From assembly GCA_903772945.1 (NCBI GenBank), contig CAICTM010000081.1, positions 62,001 to 126,000 of the forward strand: a DNA stretch of 64,000 nucleotides, given 5' to 3'. A program made the position numbers and the translations under genes. Of this stretch, positions 1-13,183 are shown one piece after another. The notes under the pieces were generated by a model. That model worked only from the letters and a program-made list of their open reading frames with translations, was not told the DNA's origin and did no database searches. The first letter of the stretch is position 1, and each line of letters begins with the position of its first letter. The stretch comes from Seminavis robusta (taxonomy: Eukaryota; Bacillariophyta; Bacillariophyceae; Naviculales; Naviculaceae).

Positions 1-1
1 C

Positions 2-3000
2 ATCAATCAACAGCTATCCAGTGTCCTGCCCTTTATCGAACTTGATTCCATTCATATTTCCAAAGTCAGTTTCCAAGTCACGTCTTGGACCAATCTACGC
101 AAATCACCCATCAAGGTAGATATTGAACACATTTCCGTCCACATGAGTGAACCACTCCATTACTTGATGATTCCAAACGCTAGTAACAATAACAAGAACA
201 GCAAAAAACGACAACGAATACGGCACATGACGATATCGGAAATGGAACAGCATTTTGCCACTCTACAAGAAGAATGCAAACAAAACAAAACTCCCTTTGT
301 CAATCCCAACAAACGCGGTGGCTACAATCTTGTGGATAGAATACTCGACAATCTCATGCTGGAAATCAAATCCATCTATGTCCAATTCCAAACCTGGGGG
401 AAATTCAAAACGCGACGACCGGGGCCCTGGACACCCCCCTTGCTGCAATTCAAATTGACCAATCTGCGTTATGTCAGTGTCGACGAGTACGGTCAAGAGG
501 GAACGCCCGATGAAGTCTGGGCCCACAACCACAAACCGGTACCACGAGGCCAAGAACGGACCCTGCTCATTTTTAAAAAGGTGTCCATGGAATACGATTT
601 TGGCGTTCAGACGGCCACACAACAATTCTCACTTTTTACCGGACGAGGAGGTGTCCAACCGCCAGTGCCATCAGAGGATGACGACAAAGACAAGAAGAAA
701 CGGGAACCCAGCAAACCAACCACGGCGGAATCTCCGACGGCCGCTGAAACGGTGGCGGCATTGGCCAATGCGACAGGACCAGTGTCGTTACCAGTACCCA
801 ATGCTGCCGCTGCAGAGACCGTGGCAGCCTTGGCATCGACTGTAGCATTAGGAGAAGCAGATCAACAGAAAGAAGTGGAAACTGAAGCCACCTCACCAGA
901 ATCTGATAAAACTGACTCGACAACCAAAGATCAACAAGAACCAAGCAATAGTCAAGACAAGGATGCGACTGCAGAAGAATCAGCTACAGGAGATTCGCCA
1001 ACATCTACAACCAAAGCAGAAGGAAAGAATGAAAGTGACCAAGAACCCAGTGACAAAAGAGAAGAGGCAACTCCGTCAACTACAAAAGGAAAAGACAATG
1101 GAGAAAAAAACGAAGCAGAAAAGGGCAAAACAGCCACAAAAGACGATGATGGTCACGATCACAACAACACCAACAACAACAAGGTGGTGGTGCACATGGC
1201 CATGAAACGGCGCGTCCGTGATGGAGCACTCTTGGCGGCTCAAGTAGATACAACTCTCTCCAATGTAGAAATGCTCATTCCAGCCGAAGTGGTCCCTCTC
1301 TTGATCCATGCTGCACTGGGAGTGCAATTCTGTTTAGCCAAGGATCGAGGATTCGAGGATCCCCTGCGGAGTGAAGATGATCATACAGATCACAATGATG
1401 CCAGTGCACGGAATTCGTCCGTGCGGAAGGGTGACAAGAAGAAGGACCAAAAAGAAGGACACGACGAGAACCCTGCTACAACCGAGAACGACAATGTTGA
1501 ACCAGCAAAGGAGGATGAACCGCAAGAAACGGGCGCCACAAGCGATGACAGCAAATTAGTCAACGGAGAAGGATCGGGGGGAAAAGTGGAGGGGGGTAGT
1601 ACGAAGAAGGAAAATGGACAAGAAGAGGGCGTAGAAAACGGAGAAGGGTCCGCGGCACCCACAGTGGCCACGAGTGCTTCTGACGCTCAGGTACCTCAAT
1701 CCAGCGATGACAGAGTTGTGACAGGAGGGGAAACCACCTCGAACGATGGCAGCGAAACAGGAGGCGCTTCTGTAGAAACATCGTCGGTCAAGATTGAAGA
1801 GCCACAACTGAAACTCCCAGATTCTGTCCTAGAGGTGCTGGAAAGTGGCGGTGCCGACAATGCAAGCATCACAGGGGACATCTTGGCCGCCCTGGACGAC
1901 ACATCCATAGTGGGTGACAACGATTCTTTTGATGGGAGCACCATTTCTCAACTTCAACCCGTCCAAGCAACGAAGAACTTTGCTAAGTCAATTTCGTCGC
2001 TTTTCTCGAGACGTTCCGTCACTGCCCAGTCGTCCTCAGAGGTGGCAAAGGCGGCCGCGGATGCAGCGACAACAACGACGGCGGACTCAAAGACGACAAC
2101 TCCCACTAAAGAGGATACGAACACTACTGTTGGGGCAGAGGGTGTGAAACCAGTGGACAGAGCCATTATCATGCTACCCAACGGACTCGTTATACACGAA
2201 AAACTATCGTTCAGTGTTTCTGTGGACCGAGCTACCATTCGTGGTGTTTATCCGTCTCGACAGCAAACAAAGCCTACTACTAGTAGTACTAACGAGGAAA
2301 AGCTCGACGAAGATGAATCGGATGAAAGACCTGATAACCAAAGTGAGCGACAAAGCCCTGATGGAAGTGACTACATTCAGGTTGACTCCAATGGAGCAGT
2401 CGTGGAACTTATTTGGCCTAAATCCAATCTCGTAAGTTTGAACGTGGCAAGAGGCTTTAGTTTCTCGTTGGATGTCGTTTGTATCAGCTGACTTACACCA
2501 CTTTGGCCCCATTGGCTTGATCAGAAAAAGGGAGGCTATGCCCAGGCGTCCGTGTCATACATGTCAATTCAGGAAAGATACGGGAAAAGAATACGGACAA
2601 TAATGTCCGGAGGAGTCAAGCAAGATCCACTTGCCAAACCAATAGAGAAACCAACCGAGCCACCAGCAGAGGTGTCGAAAGAAGAATCCTTTCCGCTCTT
2701 TGAAGATCGAGCAATCCGAGAAGACCCATTGGATTTACGTCGGTCATTTCCAGCACAAGCCCTGGGGTTGATGACCACAATTGACTGTCAACGTAGGAAA
2801 AAGCTTCCGCCCAGAACAGAGGTGCAGTCGTCACCACCAACTACTATCACAACGAGCAATGCCAACGATTCCGCTGCAATACTGGAGGAGGAAGAGGAGG
2901 AGAACAACCCGCAAGCCGACAAACCCGTCACAGAAGAGACTGATACTAGAGATGGGGAAGAAGTTGTGGACGTCCTGATGGTCACGAACGATGTAGGCAT

Positions 3001-6000
3001 GGAGAAAGTCAAGGTTGTTTTTGATTGTGATTGCTGGTGCCGTGCATTGAGATTCTTACTGAATGAAGGCGGTGGTGGCTTTGATGGTCGATGGCTGACG
3101 GGAGAATGGACAGACTTGCTCGCTATTGAAATGCTGGTACACCCCAACACTCCTCTGGAGTTAGAGGATCATCTACAACCGATCACGGAATTATTTCTGG
3201 ATGAAAACCTATTCGTTTCGTCTGATCTTTTTCACGTGAACGCCAGAATTTCTGGAAGCGAGATCCGAGTCCCTGCAGCGATCCAAGAGAATGTCAGATC
3301 ATGTGATATTGTGGCCGTCATGGAGGAGACGTTTGTAACAGTCTCGTCTGATCTGCCACGTGAGTTTCTTTCTGCAAACATCGGTAGCACATTTCGCCAA
3401 CAACTCGAGCCTTTGAACCCAGCACCGGAGGTGGTGAGCTTCCCCAACGACCCACTGGATGTATCCGTTGAGCTCCAAAACAGTGAAGATCCCTCGAAAC
3501 GCCAGAATTTTGTGATGACGGCCGATACAAACAAGGTGGTCAAAGCCAAGTCTACATTTAGGGTCCAAATCAAGCTTCGTGGAATGTCCACGCAAATCAT
3601 GCCAATCATACCTTTCTTCGTGGCTTCACAGCCGCAGCAGCTTTGTGCACCGGCGGATATGACTATTGGCTTCTGCTTCGAAGGAGAACCTCCTGAAACA
3701 GAAGAGAGCAACATGATCAAGATGGTCCTTTACTCGTCAGTTGTAATCGATCGAATGGAAACAAACCTTGATCTCGACCTCATCGCGGGTGCCATTGGAA
3801 CTATTTTGTACCACTTTCAAGTTGTGAAAGAAACAGTGGAATGCGCAAAGGGCCTGATTCCATTGAATAATGTGGGATCAGAGGACCCGTCAGCATCAAA
3901 CCTCGAGACAGATGACGACCTTTCCTCAACTACAAGCATCAAGATTCAAAAATCAATGAAAGGACGCAGAATACTGGTTCATAGGCAGCTACATCGCAGC
4001 CGAGAAACGGGAGGCTTACTCATTGCAAACTTCCTTCAAGTTCGCAGCTATAAATTTACTCTCTGGAGACACAACGTTGTCGTCTACACACCAACTCTAT
4101 CATCTGAACCGGGCACTTCCAGCTTTGGACGGCAAAAGAAAGCTTTCCCCTTGCTGAAATTGCTGTCTTTTGACGCGAAAAAAATTGAGGTCGGCAACGA
4201 AGTTTCCTTTCCAGAAGGAGCAAGGCGGATTGTGTTGAAATGCGGTGTCGAAGAAGCTCGTCTTCGTTTTTGCAACATCGATGAAATGACCACAGAAGCA
4301 GCACAGGCCTACTTAAGCCCCGACCCGCAGTCAGAACTCGTGGACTCATTAGGTGACAACCAACAAGGAACAGAAAGAAGTGTCGAATGCTTGGGACAGG
4401 CTCAGGATCCGAAATCCCAGAACGAAAAAGTAGACGACAACAAAGAGGAGCCAGCGACAGATACTGAGAGCTTGGGTGCAGAAGTAGGACCAACCAACAA
4501 CGAGAATTTGGATGCTGTGAATGGTGCCTCAACCGGAGGTGAGAATGCACGATCAAATGACGACCAACAGGGGCTTGCAGGGACCAATGATGAGACTTTG
4601 GATCGATTGGGTGACCAACAGGGATCAACAACAGACGACAAAATTCTGAAAGAACAAGCACCAGAAGAAGCCAACCTAGCGTCCGCTGACTCCCCGGATC
4701 ATGTAGAAGGAGACCGAGAGGGACATACATGTGATGACGACGATGACGATGGCGACAATCTCGATCCAAATGACGATGGCGACAACCTTGATCCAAGAGA
4801 GAACGAAATCGGAATGGTCGAATTTTTCCACTTTGGTCGCTGTGTGCCAATCCGTCCACCGAAGAACGACGACAGCACTTCGAATGGTCGAGAACGCGCT
4901 ATTCTTCTACGATGTGAAGACTACTTCAGTGGGTTCCGATCTCGTTCCTTTGCCGCTGAAATCGGTACTGGAGGGACTGTGAGCTTGCGCTTTGACGAAT
5001 TCGAGAGCGTGTTCCTACTTGTCCTCGAAGCCCTCGTGATGCCAACGTGGTCGAAACCAACCTCATTTCCGTTAATAGAGAAACGAAGGTTCCCTGAACG
5101 GTCGGTAGGATCGCTACTCCATTCATTGCTTCCTGGAACTGCGGGAAGATTTCGATTTTGGCGCCTGGTGCGAAAACTCGTTTTGTTGCTGTTGCCAAGT
5201 GATCTGCGAGCTGTGCTACTGCGAGTTCGAATGGGTGACGTCCTCGTCACAATCCCAACTGTGAAGGGACAACATCCGGATCCTTTGGTGACAGAGAAAT
5301 GTGATTTGATGGTTCGTTGTCTGGAGCTTCTGACCTGGTACATTCCTCCCGAAGATAGCTTCCATGAGAACATGATGTCTGCTGCAGCCCTGGAAGGAAA
5401 GCCTTGGTCCAGCTTGATCTCCAAAGAGTGCAGAGGCTTCAACCAACGGTTGACGTGTACGCAAAGCTTTCACGTGACTTCGAATACCAGTGATTTCGAG
5501 AGTGAGTCGATCGAGGTTTTGCCGGAGTTTTCAGTTGCTCTCGATTACCTGCAAGCCAAGATCACATCATCTGTAGAGAATACTCTGTCCGTCAACGACT
5601 CCGAGCAACTCCGTGACATTGCTCGTTTCATGCGACGATTTTTGATCCGCTGTGTTGACATCATAATGAATCTGAGAAGGAGACTATCCTTCTTAAAACG
5701 GCGCGTTTCCATCCCCGGAGAAGAGGAGCAAGAATGCAGCGAAGCCAACAATGACCAGCCCATCAGTGTGGTTTGTGCCGACGTGGAAAAGTCTGTTCGC
5801 GAGGCTAAGCAGTTTCTTCTTCGAATGTGTCGTGAGTTCGACGACAACATTCACAATCATGCCGTTGAGCTGAGACGGAAAGACGAAGCTTTGGAGAGAC
5901 TGCAGCAGCTCGTATTCTTGAAGGAAAAAGAGCGAATCGCGGCTGTTGCCATGGCAACGTCTCCTATCGCTGGGTGGCTCCGTGTGGGAGGGACACATCA

Positions 6001-9000
6001 GAGCGGACAACGTGTGGCATCAACATCGACACTCTGGAGGTTCTGGGCCGTACTGCGACGCGATACACTGATCCTGTACAGTGCACCTGGAAAGGTAAGT
6101 CGCTTTGCTTCTGCGTTCAAAGCCGTTGAATTTGATCTCACCGACAATCTTATCCCCCCCCCTGGCAGTATAAACCGATGGATGTGGTGATGTTGCGCGG
6201 GGCAAAGCTTCGTGTTCTTGCGGGAGGGCGGAACAAGTGGGAGTTGAAGAGGGCGTTTGGAATTGTAGAATCTGAGGGGAAGACCAGGTTTTTCGTGGTT
6301 GAAAGTGACGATGAATACAGTGGTTGGACGCGTGAAATAGACAAGATCATTAGCTACCACGTTTCCGTCGAAAATGAAAAAGAGGCAGCTATATTGGCCG
6401 ACAACGCTGACAAGGACATCATTCCAGACACCGAGACGACACCAACCAAATCATCCGATAGAGACGACAAATCTGTGGGTTTGCAGAGCAGTGTAGACCC
6501 CAAAACGGTCGATTCTCAGTCGGAGGCAAAAGTAGACGAGCAGGAAGTGGAAGGAAATGCTTCTGTAAAATCAGAGTCGGAAGGAGTGTCACCGTCGACT
6601 CCAAGTCAAGGATTCCGCAGCAAACTTGCAGGCCTTGGGTCATCGCTGAGAAAATCAAAGCAGGAGCCAGCACCAACAAGACCCACAAACAGTGAAACTG
6701 ATACAGAGGCCCCACCCGAAGAGGAAGTCGTAACAGCCACAACCAGTAATGAAGATGCAGATCAATCAGAACCAAGTGAAAGCAGCGATGCAATGTCTAC
6801 CAAAAAGGCCGAACAAGATGGCAACGTGAGCCGCCGTCAACAATTGGCTGGCAAAGTTGCCGGGGTCGGCGGCAAAGTTGTCGGGGTCGGTGGTAAAGTT
6901 GTTGGAGTCGGCAAAGCAACTGGTCGCTGGGGTTCCGCCTTGATTTCCGCTACAGGGCGGAAGGGACGGGAAGTTGCCGATCGAACACGTCGTGCGGCGA
7001 GTTCCACCAAGGACGACAACCTCAACACCTCAGCTCATAACACTTTGCACGTCATTTCCGAGACAGAAACAGAAAGGAGTTGGTCTTGCCCGACGTGCAC
7101 GTTCCTCAACACCACCAAAGAGAGTGACGTTGAAATTCTCACATGCTCCATGTGCGAGACCCCAACCGAAGCTAGCAATATCGAGTTTGAACGGTCATCC
7201 ATCACACCGAACGAAACAACTGAAACCGAAGCAGCCGTTGCAGCAAATGCAGATGAACAAGATGCGACGCGGGATCGGCTAGGTTCCACCGACTCTGACC
7301 AGGACAGAGGAATATTTCGAAGAGCGCAATCGTCGCCGATTGATGCACGTGAGAGACTAAACTCGACTGATTCCGACACGGGTTTGTTTCGTCGAAGCCA
7401 GTCGTCGGGCAGCTTCGGTGGCTTTGTGGAAGAGGATGAAACCAGTATCATCTCTGATCTCGCAATGGATGAAATATCGGAAGCCGCTCGATCCGCTGGT
7501 CGTCGCCCCAGTGGTTCTCGCAGTCGTCTGGGGGGTCTTGGTACAGCTCTGGGAGGATCCCGTCGAACTCGACAGAATCGTCCCCCTGATTCTTCTGAGA
7601 AGAAAGGGTGGTTCTCTCGTCTTGGGTCCAATGTTTCGAGTACTGACGAAGGTGATAATTTTCACAAGAATCAACCTGCGCTGAAGCTGAAGAACGTTCG
7701 AATCGACCCATCAGTTGATTTTGTAGGTAGCGGCACGCCCTCCTTCAATGTGCCTCTTAGAAAGCTTGACGGGATGTGCTACGCCCTGGTTACTGTTTGT
7801 GATTCCAATTTGATAAGAAGCAATGTCGCCTGTGACCTTTTCGAATCGATAAGCAAGGACGGAGAGGGTGCAAGTGTTGCGACTCCACGTGACGATCAAA
7901 GCATTGCAGGGAAGAAGGATGTTGAGTCAACAGATTCGTCAGAAGAGCTGTTCAGCATTCGAGTCTTCGACGTAGCGTCCAATGACGATCACAGAGTACC
8001 GAGACTCGAAGTCTTCAAAACTTTCTCTGAGGTTGTTGGCTTTCACGCGGAAGTTTCGGAGGTTGTGGGGGATTTGCTACAGCATCCCTTGTTTCACGAG
8101 AAATCATGGGAGCGAAATGCTGCTGGTGAAATGTCTTCAGGCCTTCAAAATGCTCTGGGCATATCTCCACTGGATGGCATTCGAATCAGCGGTGCTTTCT
8201 TGGCGGGCCTGGTAGAAGCCCGGTCAGGCGCATCTCCAGCAGCCGTCCCGTCTTCTCGTTGTGGTAAGTTTCTTCGTGAAGTGAAGTGTTTGCGGTGATT
8301 TTGCAATTGCTGTCGTTTGCTCATTGTTATTAATTGGTTTGTTTCCTGCCCAGCTGAGGCCTTAACGGACTTCCTGAACGCCGCGCTTGAATGCCCACTA
8401 TCGAGCGCAGGGCACTACGCCCTTCGAGAATTCTTATCCCTCCAGGATGTGTCTTCAAAAGAAGTATGGTCGGACCTTGGATGTGACGACATTGTAACAT
8501 CAGAGCAAGGAGCCGACGGCGAGATGGGCAAAGGTAGTGACTTACCACTAGAACGTTCTCATCGGAACAGCGCTGAAGCTCCGAAGAAAACGGATGCGCT
8601 GATGGAATTGTCTTCCAAATGCATGGGCGAACTGGTTCTAGCCGAACAAAATGGCAGGCTCGCCACAAATTTGCTCGATTCCCTTTCAACAATCAACGAG
8701 TCATCTGGGCAAGTCACCTTCTTGGAACCTTTGCTGCCCAACCATGTGACAGAGAACTTGCAAGAAGCCATGCATGCTGCATTAATGAAGGTGATGGCAG
8801 AACGAGACGAAGCTCATGCGCAGCTCGTTTCGGCAAGTGTCTTACATGCCCATACATTGGAGCAGGAAAAGAAGAAGGTCCAAAGGTTGACTGCAAAGCT
8901 GGATCTAGCAAAAGCAAACAATCTTAAACAGCACCAGGGTCCCATGGCTCCCATTGGGCCTTTATTTGGTGATCGGAGGAAACGGATCCAAGAGGAACAA

Positions 9001-9345
9001 GAAGAGCGAGAAAAGTTGCTCAAGATTGAGCTTTCAATGCAACAGAACGCTGATGCAGAGATCGTTGCGCTTTGCAACCAGCTTTCAGGGGAGATTGCTG
9101 CTCGAACCCAAGCGGCACTCGAAGTAATTCGTCTGAAGGAAAGCCGCAAAATAGAACGCCAACACGAAGCCGAAGAGAAGCAAGCGCTAAGGGAGGAATT
9201 GGGCCGATTGAAGGAGCGCTTGGCAATGGAAGAGCAGAAAGTACAAGAAGCCCAACGTGAAAAGGAACGATGGCAGCAATACTATGAGCTGGCAAAGGCG
9301 TCAAATGGGTTGAAACGAGATGGCGAAGACGAGGCAACATCTTAG
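2..9345 (+). CDS. Chorein/VPS13-type bridge-like lipid transfer protein with PH, RanBP2 zinc finger and PX-like domains (5' partial)
   Basis: Four exons join in frame: 2-2431, 2525-6094, 6169-8263 and 8354-9345, with three GTAAGT...AG introns of 93, 74 and 90 bp. The frame is open to the left edge, so the start is missing. The first visible codons (about 2-600) read like the end of a chorein N-terminal domain, as in VPS13 and UHRF1BP1/SHIP164 proteins, which form hydrophobic grooves that carry lipids between membranes at contact sites. Long acidic, low-complexity stretches follow (660-2130 and 4320-4810). The second intron splits a PH domain (about 5960-6350). A RanBP2-type zinc finger (WSCPTCTFLN ... 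LTCSMCETP) lies at 7081-7170. A PX-like phosphoinositide-binding region spans about 7690-8450, and a coiled coil (about 8755-9330) ends the protein. At least 3,028 residues are visible. The chorein and PH calls are good; the PX call is weaker. The exact subfamily (VPS13 or BLTP3-like) is not settled. Confidence 0.85.
6850..6915 (+). repeat. Three 24-bp in-frame repeats coding GKV-x-GVG
   Basis: Inside the lipid-transfer gene, three near-identical units encode GKVAGVG, GKVVGVG and GKVVGVG. They sit between the PH domain and the zinc finger, in a stretch that is otherwise serine-, acid- and arginine-rich. The Gly/Val/Lys make-up would suit a short membrane-touching segment, but that is inference. 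Confidence 0.7.
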
Positions 9346-9972
9346 AACCAGGAGTGACTGTCACTCGGTCTTCTCTTATCCCATGTGTACTGCTAGCTAG
9401 GCTTGCTTTGGAGGCAGTCCTGACTGGCACAATGGACGTCGGTGGTGTAGCATAGGTGCTTCTTTGTAGTTGTACAATAGCTAAGAGGGAGAGAAAAATA
9501 TGAAATAGCAGGAACGGAGAACTACTAGTTTCGTTGATTAGATTCCAGGCTTGCCCTCAATGAAAATGAAGTACTTCGATCCGGTTGCTCTGTGTCGGCC
9601 AGGTAGGATCAGCCAGCTGAGAGCTTTGGACTGCCAACCTGGTTCTGAGAGCTGTGACAACTGCATCTGACCGGGGCAAATTTGTATCCTACACAATGGC
9701 TAACAGAGTCAAATTACAGTGCTGAGACCTCCTTTGCGGTGGCAATGGCGATTTGCGTTTGAACCAGATTGGGTCTGGTGCGAGAACTGCGATTCGATTC
9801 CTGCTGAAAAGGAATAGACCACATGTGATGGGGGTGTCCACTATCATAGTAGAAGTCTCTGTTTGGAATACGAAATCGATTCGTCACTCGTACGACAGTG
9901 CTACGAAGGACTGATGCGTACTGCATGGCATCATGGTTGGATTATGGCCCTACTGGTAGCTAGATAAGCGAG
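9346..9972. other. Intergenic stretch between two convergent genes
   Basis: This holds the 3' flanks of the lipid-transfer gene (plus strand) and the oligopeptidase gene (minus strand). I see no coding region with family resemblance, no RNA gene and no clear repeat. GCTAGC motifs occur near 9396. Confidence 0.5.
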
Positions 9973-12802
9973 TTACGCGAGGCCATTATGGCGCAGCAAG
10001 GCTTCGGGGCTTGGTTCTCGTCCGCGGAACCGCTTGAACACCTCCATGGGTGGAACGCCTCCTCCTAGACTAAGAACCGTGTCGCGGAATTTCCGCCCTA
10101 CCTTTGCCACTTCTTCTTCGTTATCGAGACCCACGTCTTCGAAGGCACCAAAGGCATCGGCGCTCATGACTTCCGCCCACTTGTATGAGTAGTATCCGGC
10201 CGAGTATCCACCGGCAAAGATGTGACCAAAAGTGCAGAGGAATCGATCTTCCGGAAGTGGTTGGGAGTATGGAGTGTATTTCTCCGCCATCCTACGGTGA
10301 ACATCAAAGATCGTCTCTCCCTCTCCACTGGCGCCCGCAACTGGGTCATAGTTGGAGTGTAGTTCCATATCTAATTGTCCAAACAGCAGCTGACGACAAG
10401 CCATCATGCCGGCACCATAGATCTTCTGTTCCTTCAGCTTTTCAAACATTTCTTCTGGTAGAGGTTCGCCGGTTTCCCAATGCTTTGCAAATCCATACAC
10501 AGTTGGTCGATCATAGCACCAGTTTTCCATGAACTATTAGTGGGTGAAGGTTGGTGAGTGGCTGGTTGGATGAAAACGTCGTGTGGTTCAGCAAGACGTT
10601 TGACTTACCTGCGATGGCAATTCGACGGCATCCCATTCAACTCCGTTGATGCCAGCAACATCACCCACATTGGCCTTGGTCAACATGTGCTGAAGTCCGT
10701 GTCCTTTAGCGCAGATTGAAAGTCGACATTAGAGAACTGGCAAGTAGTTTTTCCATTCATTCAATGGCATCAATGCAGGAACCCGACTAACGTACCTGTT
10801 TCATGGAAAAGGGTCTCGACTTCTCGGAACGTCATCAAGGATGGCTTATCACCGACGGGTGGAGAACCATTGCATGTCAAGTAGGCAACTGGGACATCTC
10901 GTTTCACCGCCTCCGACTTTCCAATGCAGACATCCATCCAAGCGCCACCTCGCTTATCCTCGGGTCGTGAGAAAGGATCCAAATAGAAGCTAGCATAGCC
11001 AAGAGGAGCGATCGATAGTGAGTTTCGATAGTGTCAACCCAACTGCATCTTCTGCGCTCGTCACACATCGTTTAAAAAAAAAGACTCACCTAGCAATGTG
11101 CTTGTCTGTCTCGGCATCAAAGACCTTGAAAAACTTGACATCTGGGTTCCACACCTCGGCAGCTCCTTCCGCTTCTTGGACAGTGACACCAAAGATGCGT
11201 TCGAGCAATCCAAACATACCATCGAGGACATTGGGGAGGGCAAAGTATGGACGAAGCTCTTCTTCTGTCAAATCGAATTTGGATTCCTTGAGACGCTCGG
11301 ACCAAAAGGTAGTATCCCATGGCATGAGCTTTTCCAAATTGTCCTCGGTGTATTCCTCCCCGCCATGTTCTCTGGCAAATGCCGTGATTTCGGCCAGCTC
11401 CCGCTCGGCAGCCGGTAGTGCCTTTTCACGAATCAGGTCCGACAGCTCCTCCACCGACTTGACACTGGGAGCCATCTTGCTAGCCAGACTGCATGGTGGG
11501 TGCAAAGCAAATAAAGAAATACAAATGAAATGAGCTGATCAGAACAAACGTCCAGCTCATCCAAAGATATGCACCAAATAAATGCTATGCCACCCGTGTC
11601 AATCCAGTTACTTACCTTCGTTCGGCTTGATTCTGGAATCCCAACATTTGACTCATTTCCTGCTTGAGTCGAAGGATTTCGTACACCAGTGGCACATTGT
11701 TGTGTTCTTCTGCCGATTCTGCCGCTCGAGAAATGTAGGCGCGGTAGATTTGCTCTCGGAGACTACGATCGGGCAAATGTTGCATGGCCGCAATGTAACT
11801 GGGCATGTCATGAGTGATTCTCCACGGTCCTGCTTCGGGGTTCATTTCGGGAATATCATCTTTTGCGTCTTGACTTTTGAGGTACATGACATGGGCATTG
11901 GCCCACATGGCCTTGGCACTCTCCGGGACTCCCTCCATGCTGGCAGTGTCTTCTACCGTGAGAGAGAAACTCTTGGTGGCATCCAAGACATTGTTGCTGA
12001 ATTTGGTCGAGAGTTCTGCCAATTTCATTTTCATTTCATTAAACTTTTCCTTGGTGTCTCCTTCGAGACCCACGCCACCCAATTTCATGGCCAGCAGCGA
12101 TCCTTCCACGGCACGTTTTTTCTGACTCACTTCAAAGTCAGCTTCTTCATCAGTCCATTCCTTCTGAATGGTTTCCAGAGCATCATAGAGCGGTTTGGAT
12201 TGCGAGAATTTGGTCATGGCTTGAACGACTCGTGGTTGATTTTCTTCGTATGCCGTACGCAGTTCTTCGCCGTTCTTGACGCCATTCAAGTGGCCTGCAA
12301 TGCCCCAGACATATCCCAAACCAAATTGCATGCGTTCCAATTCGGGAAGCACTTGGTCGTATTTGACGGCGCCATTGGCCGCTGCCACTGTAGTCTCGAA
12401 TTGATCAAAATCGGAATCCAACTTTTCGAGTAGCGTGTTGACGGCGGGCGTCAAATCTTTGGGTTCAATCGATTTAAACTTGGGAAGATCTTCTTGTTGC
12501 AAGAGGGGATTTTCCACGTCCGTAGCGGTCGACATTAATTTGGTAAACAAGGCGGGACGATTGAATCGGTTTCCAGCCGCAAAGGCTCTGGCTCGAAGTG
12601 CCGATGACAGCGCAATCATGGTAATGATAGTGGCGCTTCCACCCACAACTAACTTCATGCTACTGGTGCTACTTGTCTGAGTCTCTTGGCTTTTTGGTTG
12701 TGGATCAGAGGATCGTTCCTTCTGCTTCTTTTGCTTTTGTGAATAGATGTGGCCAGGAGGATCTACGGGAGACTTGGACCTGCCACCGTGCCTTTGCTTC
12801 AT
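9973..12802 (-). CDS. M3 family metallopeptidase, oligopeptidase A type
   Basis: Five exons on the minus strand join in frame: 11616-12802, 11090-11488, 10796-10989, 10609-10703 and 9973-10533, giving about 811 residues. The intron at 10704-10795 falls inside the zinc motif, which reads [13 protein letters not shown] (HEXXH) after splicing. The third metal ligand lies in [17 protein letters not shown], and the C-terminus has the family blocks [17 protein letters not shown] and [14 protein letters not shown]. Oligopeptidase A enzymes cut short peptides such as cleaved signal or transit peptides; plant relatives work in plastids and mitochondria. The first ATG (12802) gives a basic leader. A later ATG at 12658 begins a hydrophobic leader ending in ARAFAA, which resembles the diatom plastid ASAFAP site. 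I favour an organellar location but cannot choose between the two starts. Family assignment is very secure. Confidence 0.93.
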
Positions 12803-13183
12803 CAGAATAATTGCAACAGTGGCGTTTTCGCGACCAACTCACTCATCGAAAGAAGGAACGATCTGTTCGGATCTTTGTGGCTGTTGTGATTACGTCAGAT
12901 CCATTTTGTGTGAGGGTTCAGGTTTAGTTTTAGTATCCACGTCTGACTCCAACCCAAAACCAATCAAAACGTCACGAGTTCCCATCACCATCGCTGCATG
13001 CCACCTGGAAGCTCAGGAGTCTGCAGCCACCACAACTTTCACCTGCTTTGACATCTAGTCTATCTCTCCACTTTTCTGTTTTTGAAAAAGCCAATATCTG
13101 TTTGACCCCATACCGGTACCCACCCACCCACTTGGCAGAAGAAAGAAAGAACTCTCTAAGGTCTCGTAGAAACACAGAAGAAG
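12803..13183. promoter_or_regulatory. Shared upstream region of two divergent genes
   Basis: About 380 bp separates the oligopeptidase start (minus strand) from the ferredoxin-fusion start (plus strand). Both 5' ends and both promoters must lie here. I see no TATA box or other element I can name, so the regulatory call rests on geometry alone. Confidence 0.4.

Noticed and set aside
4056-4859. Long antisense frame (267 residues) within the lipid-transfer gene
   Set aside because: It lies opposite a confident coding exon, is Leu/His/Arg-rich by codon shadowing and has no domain or leader.
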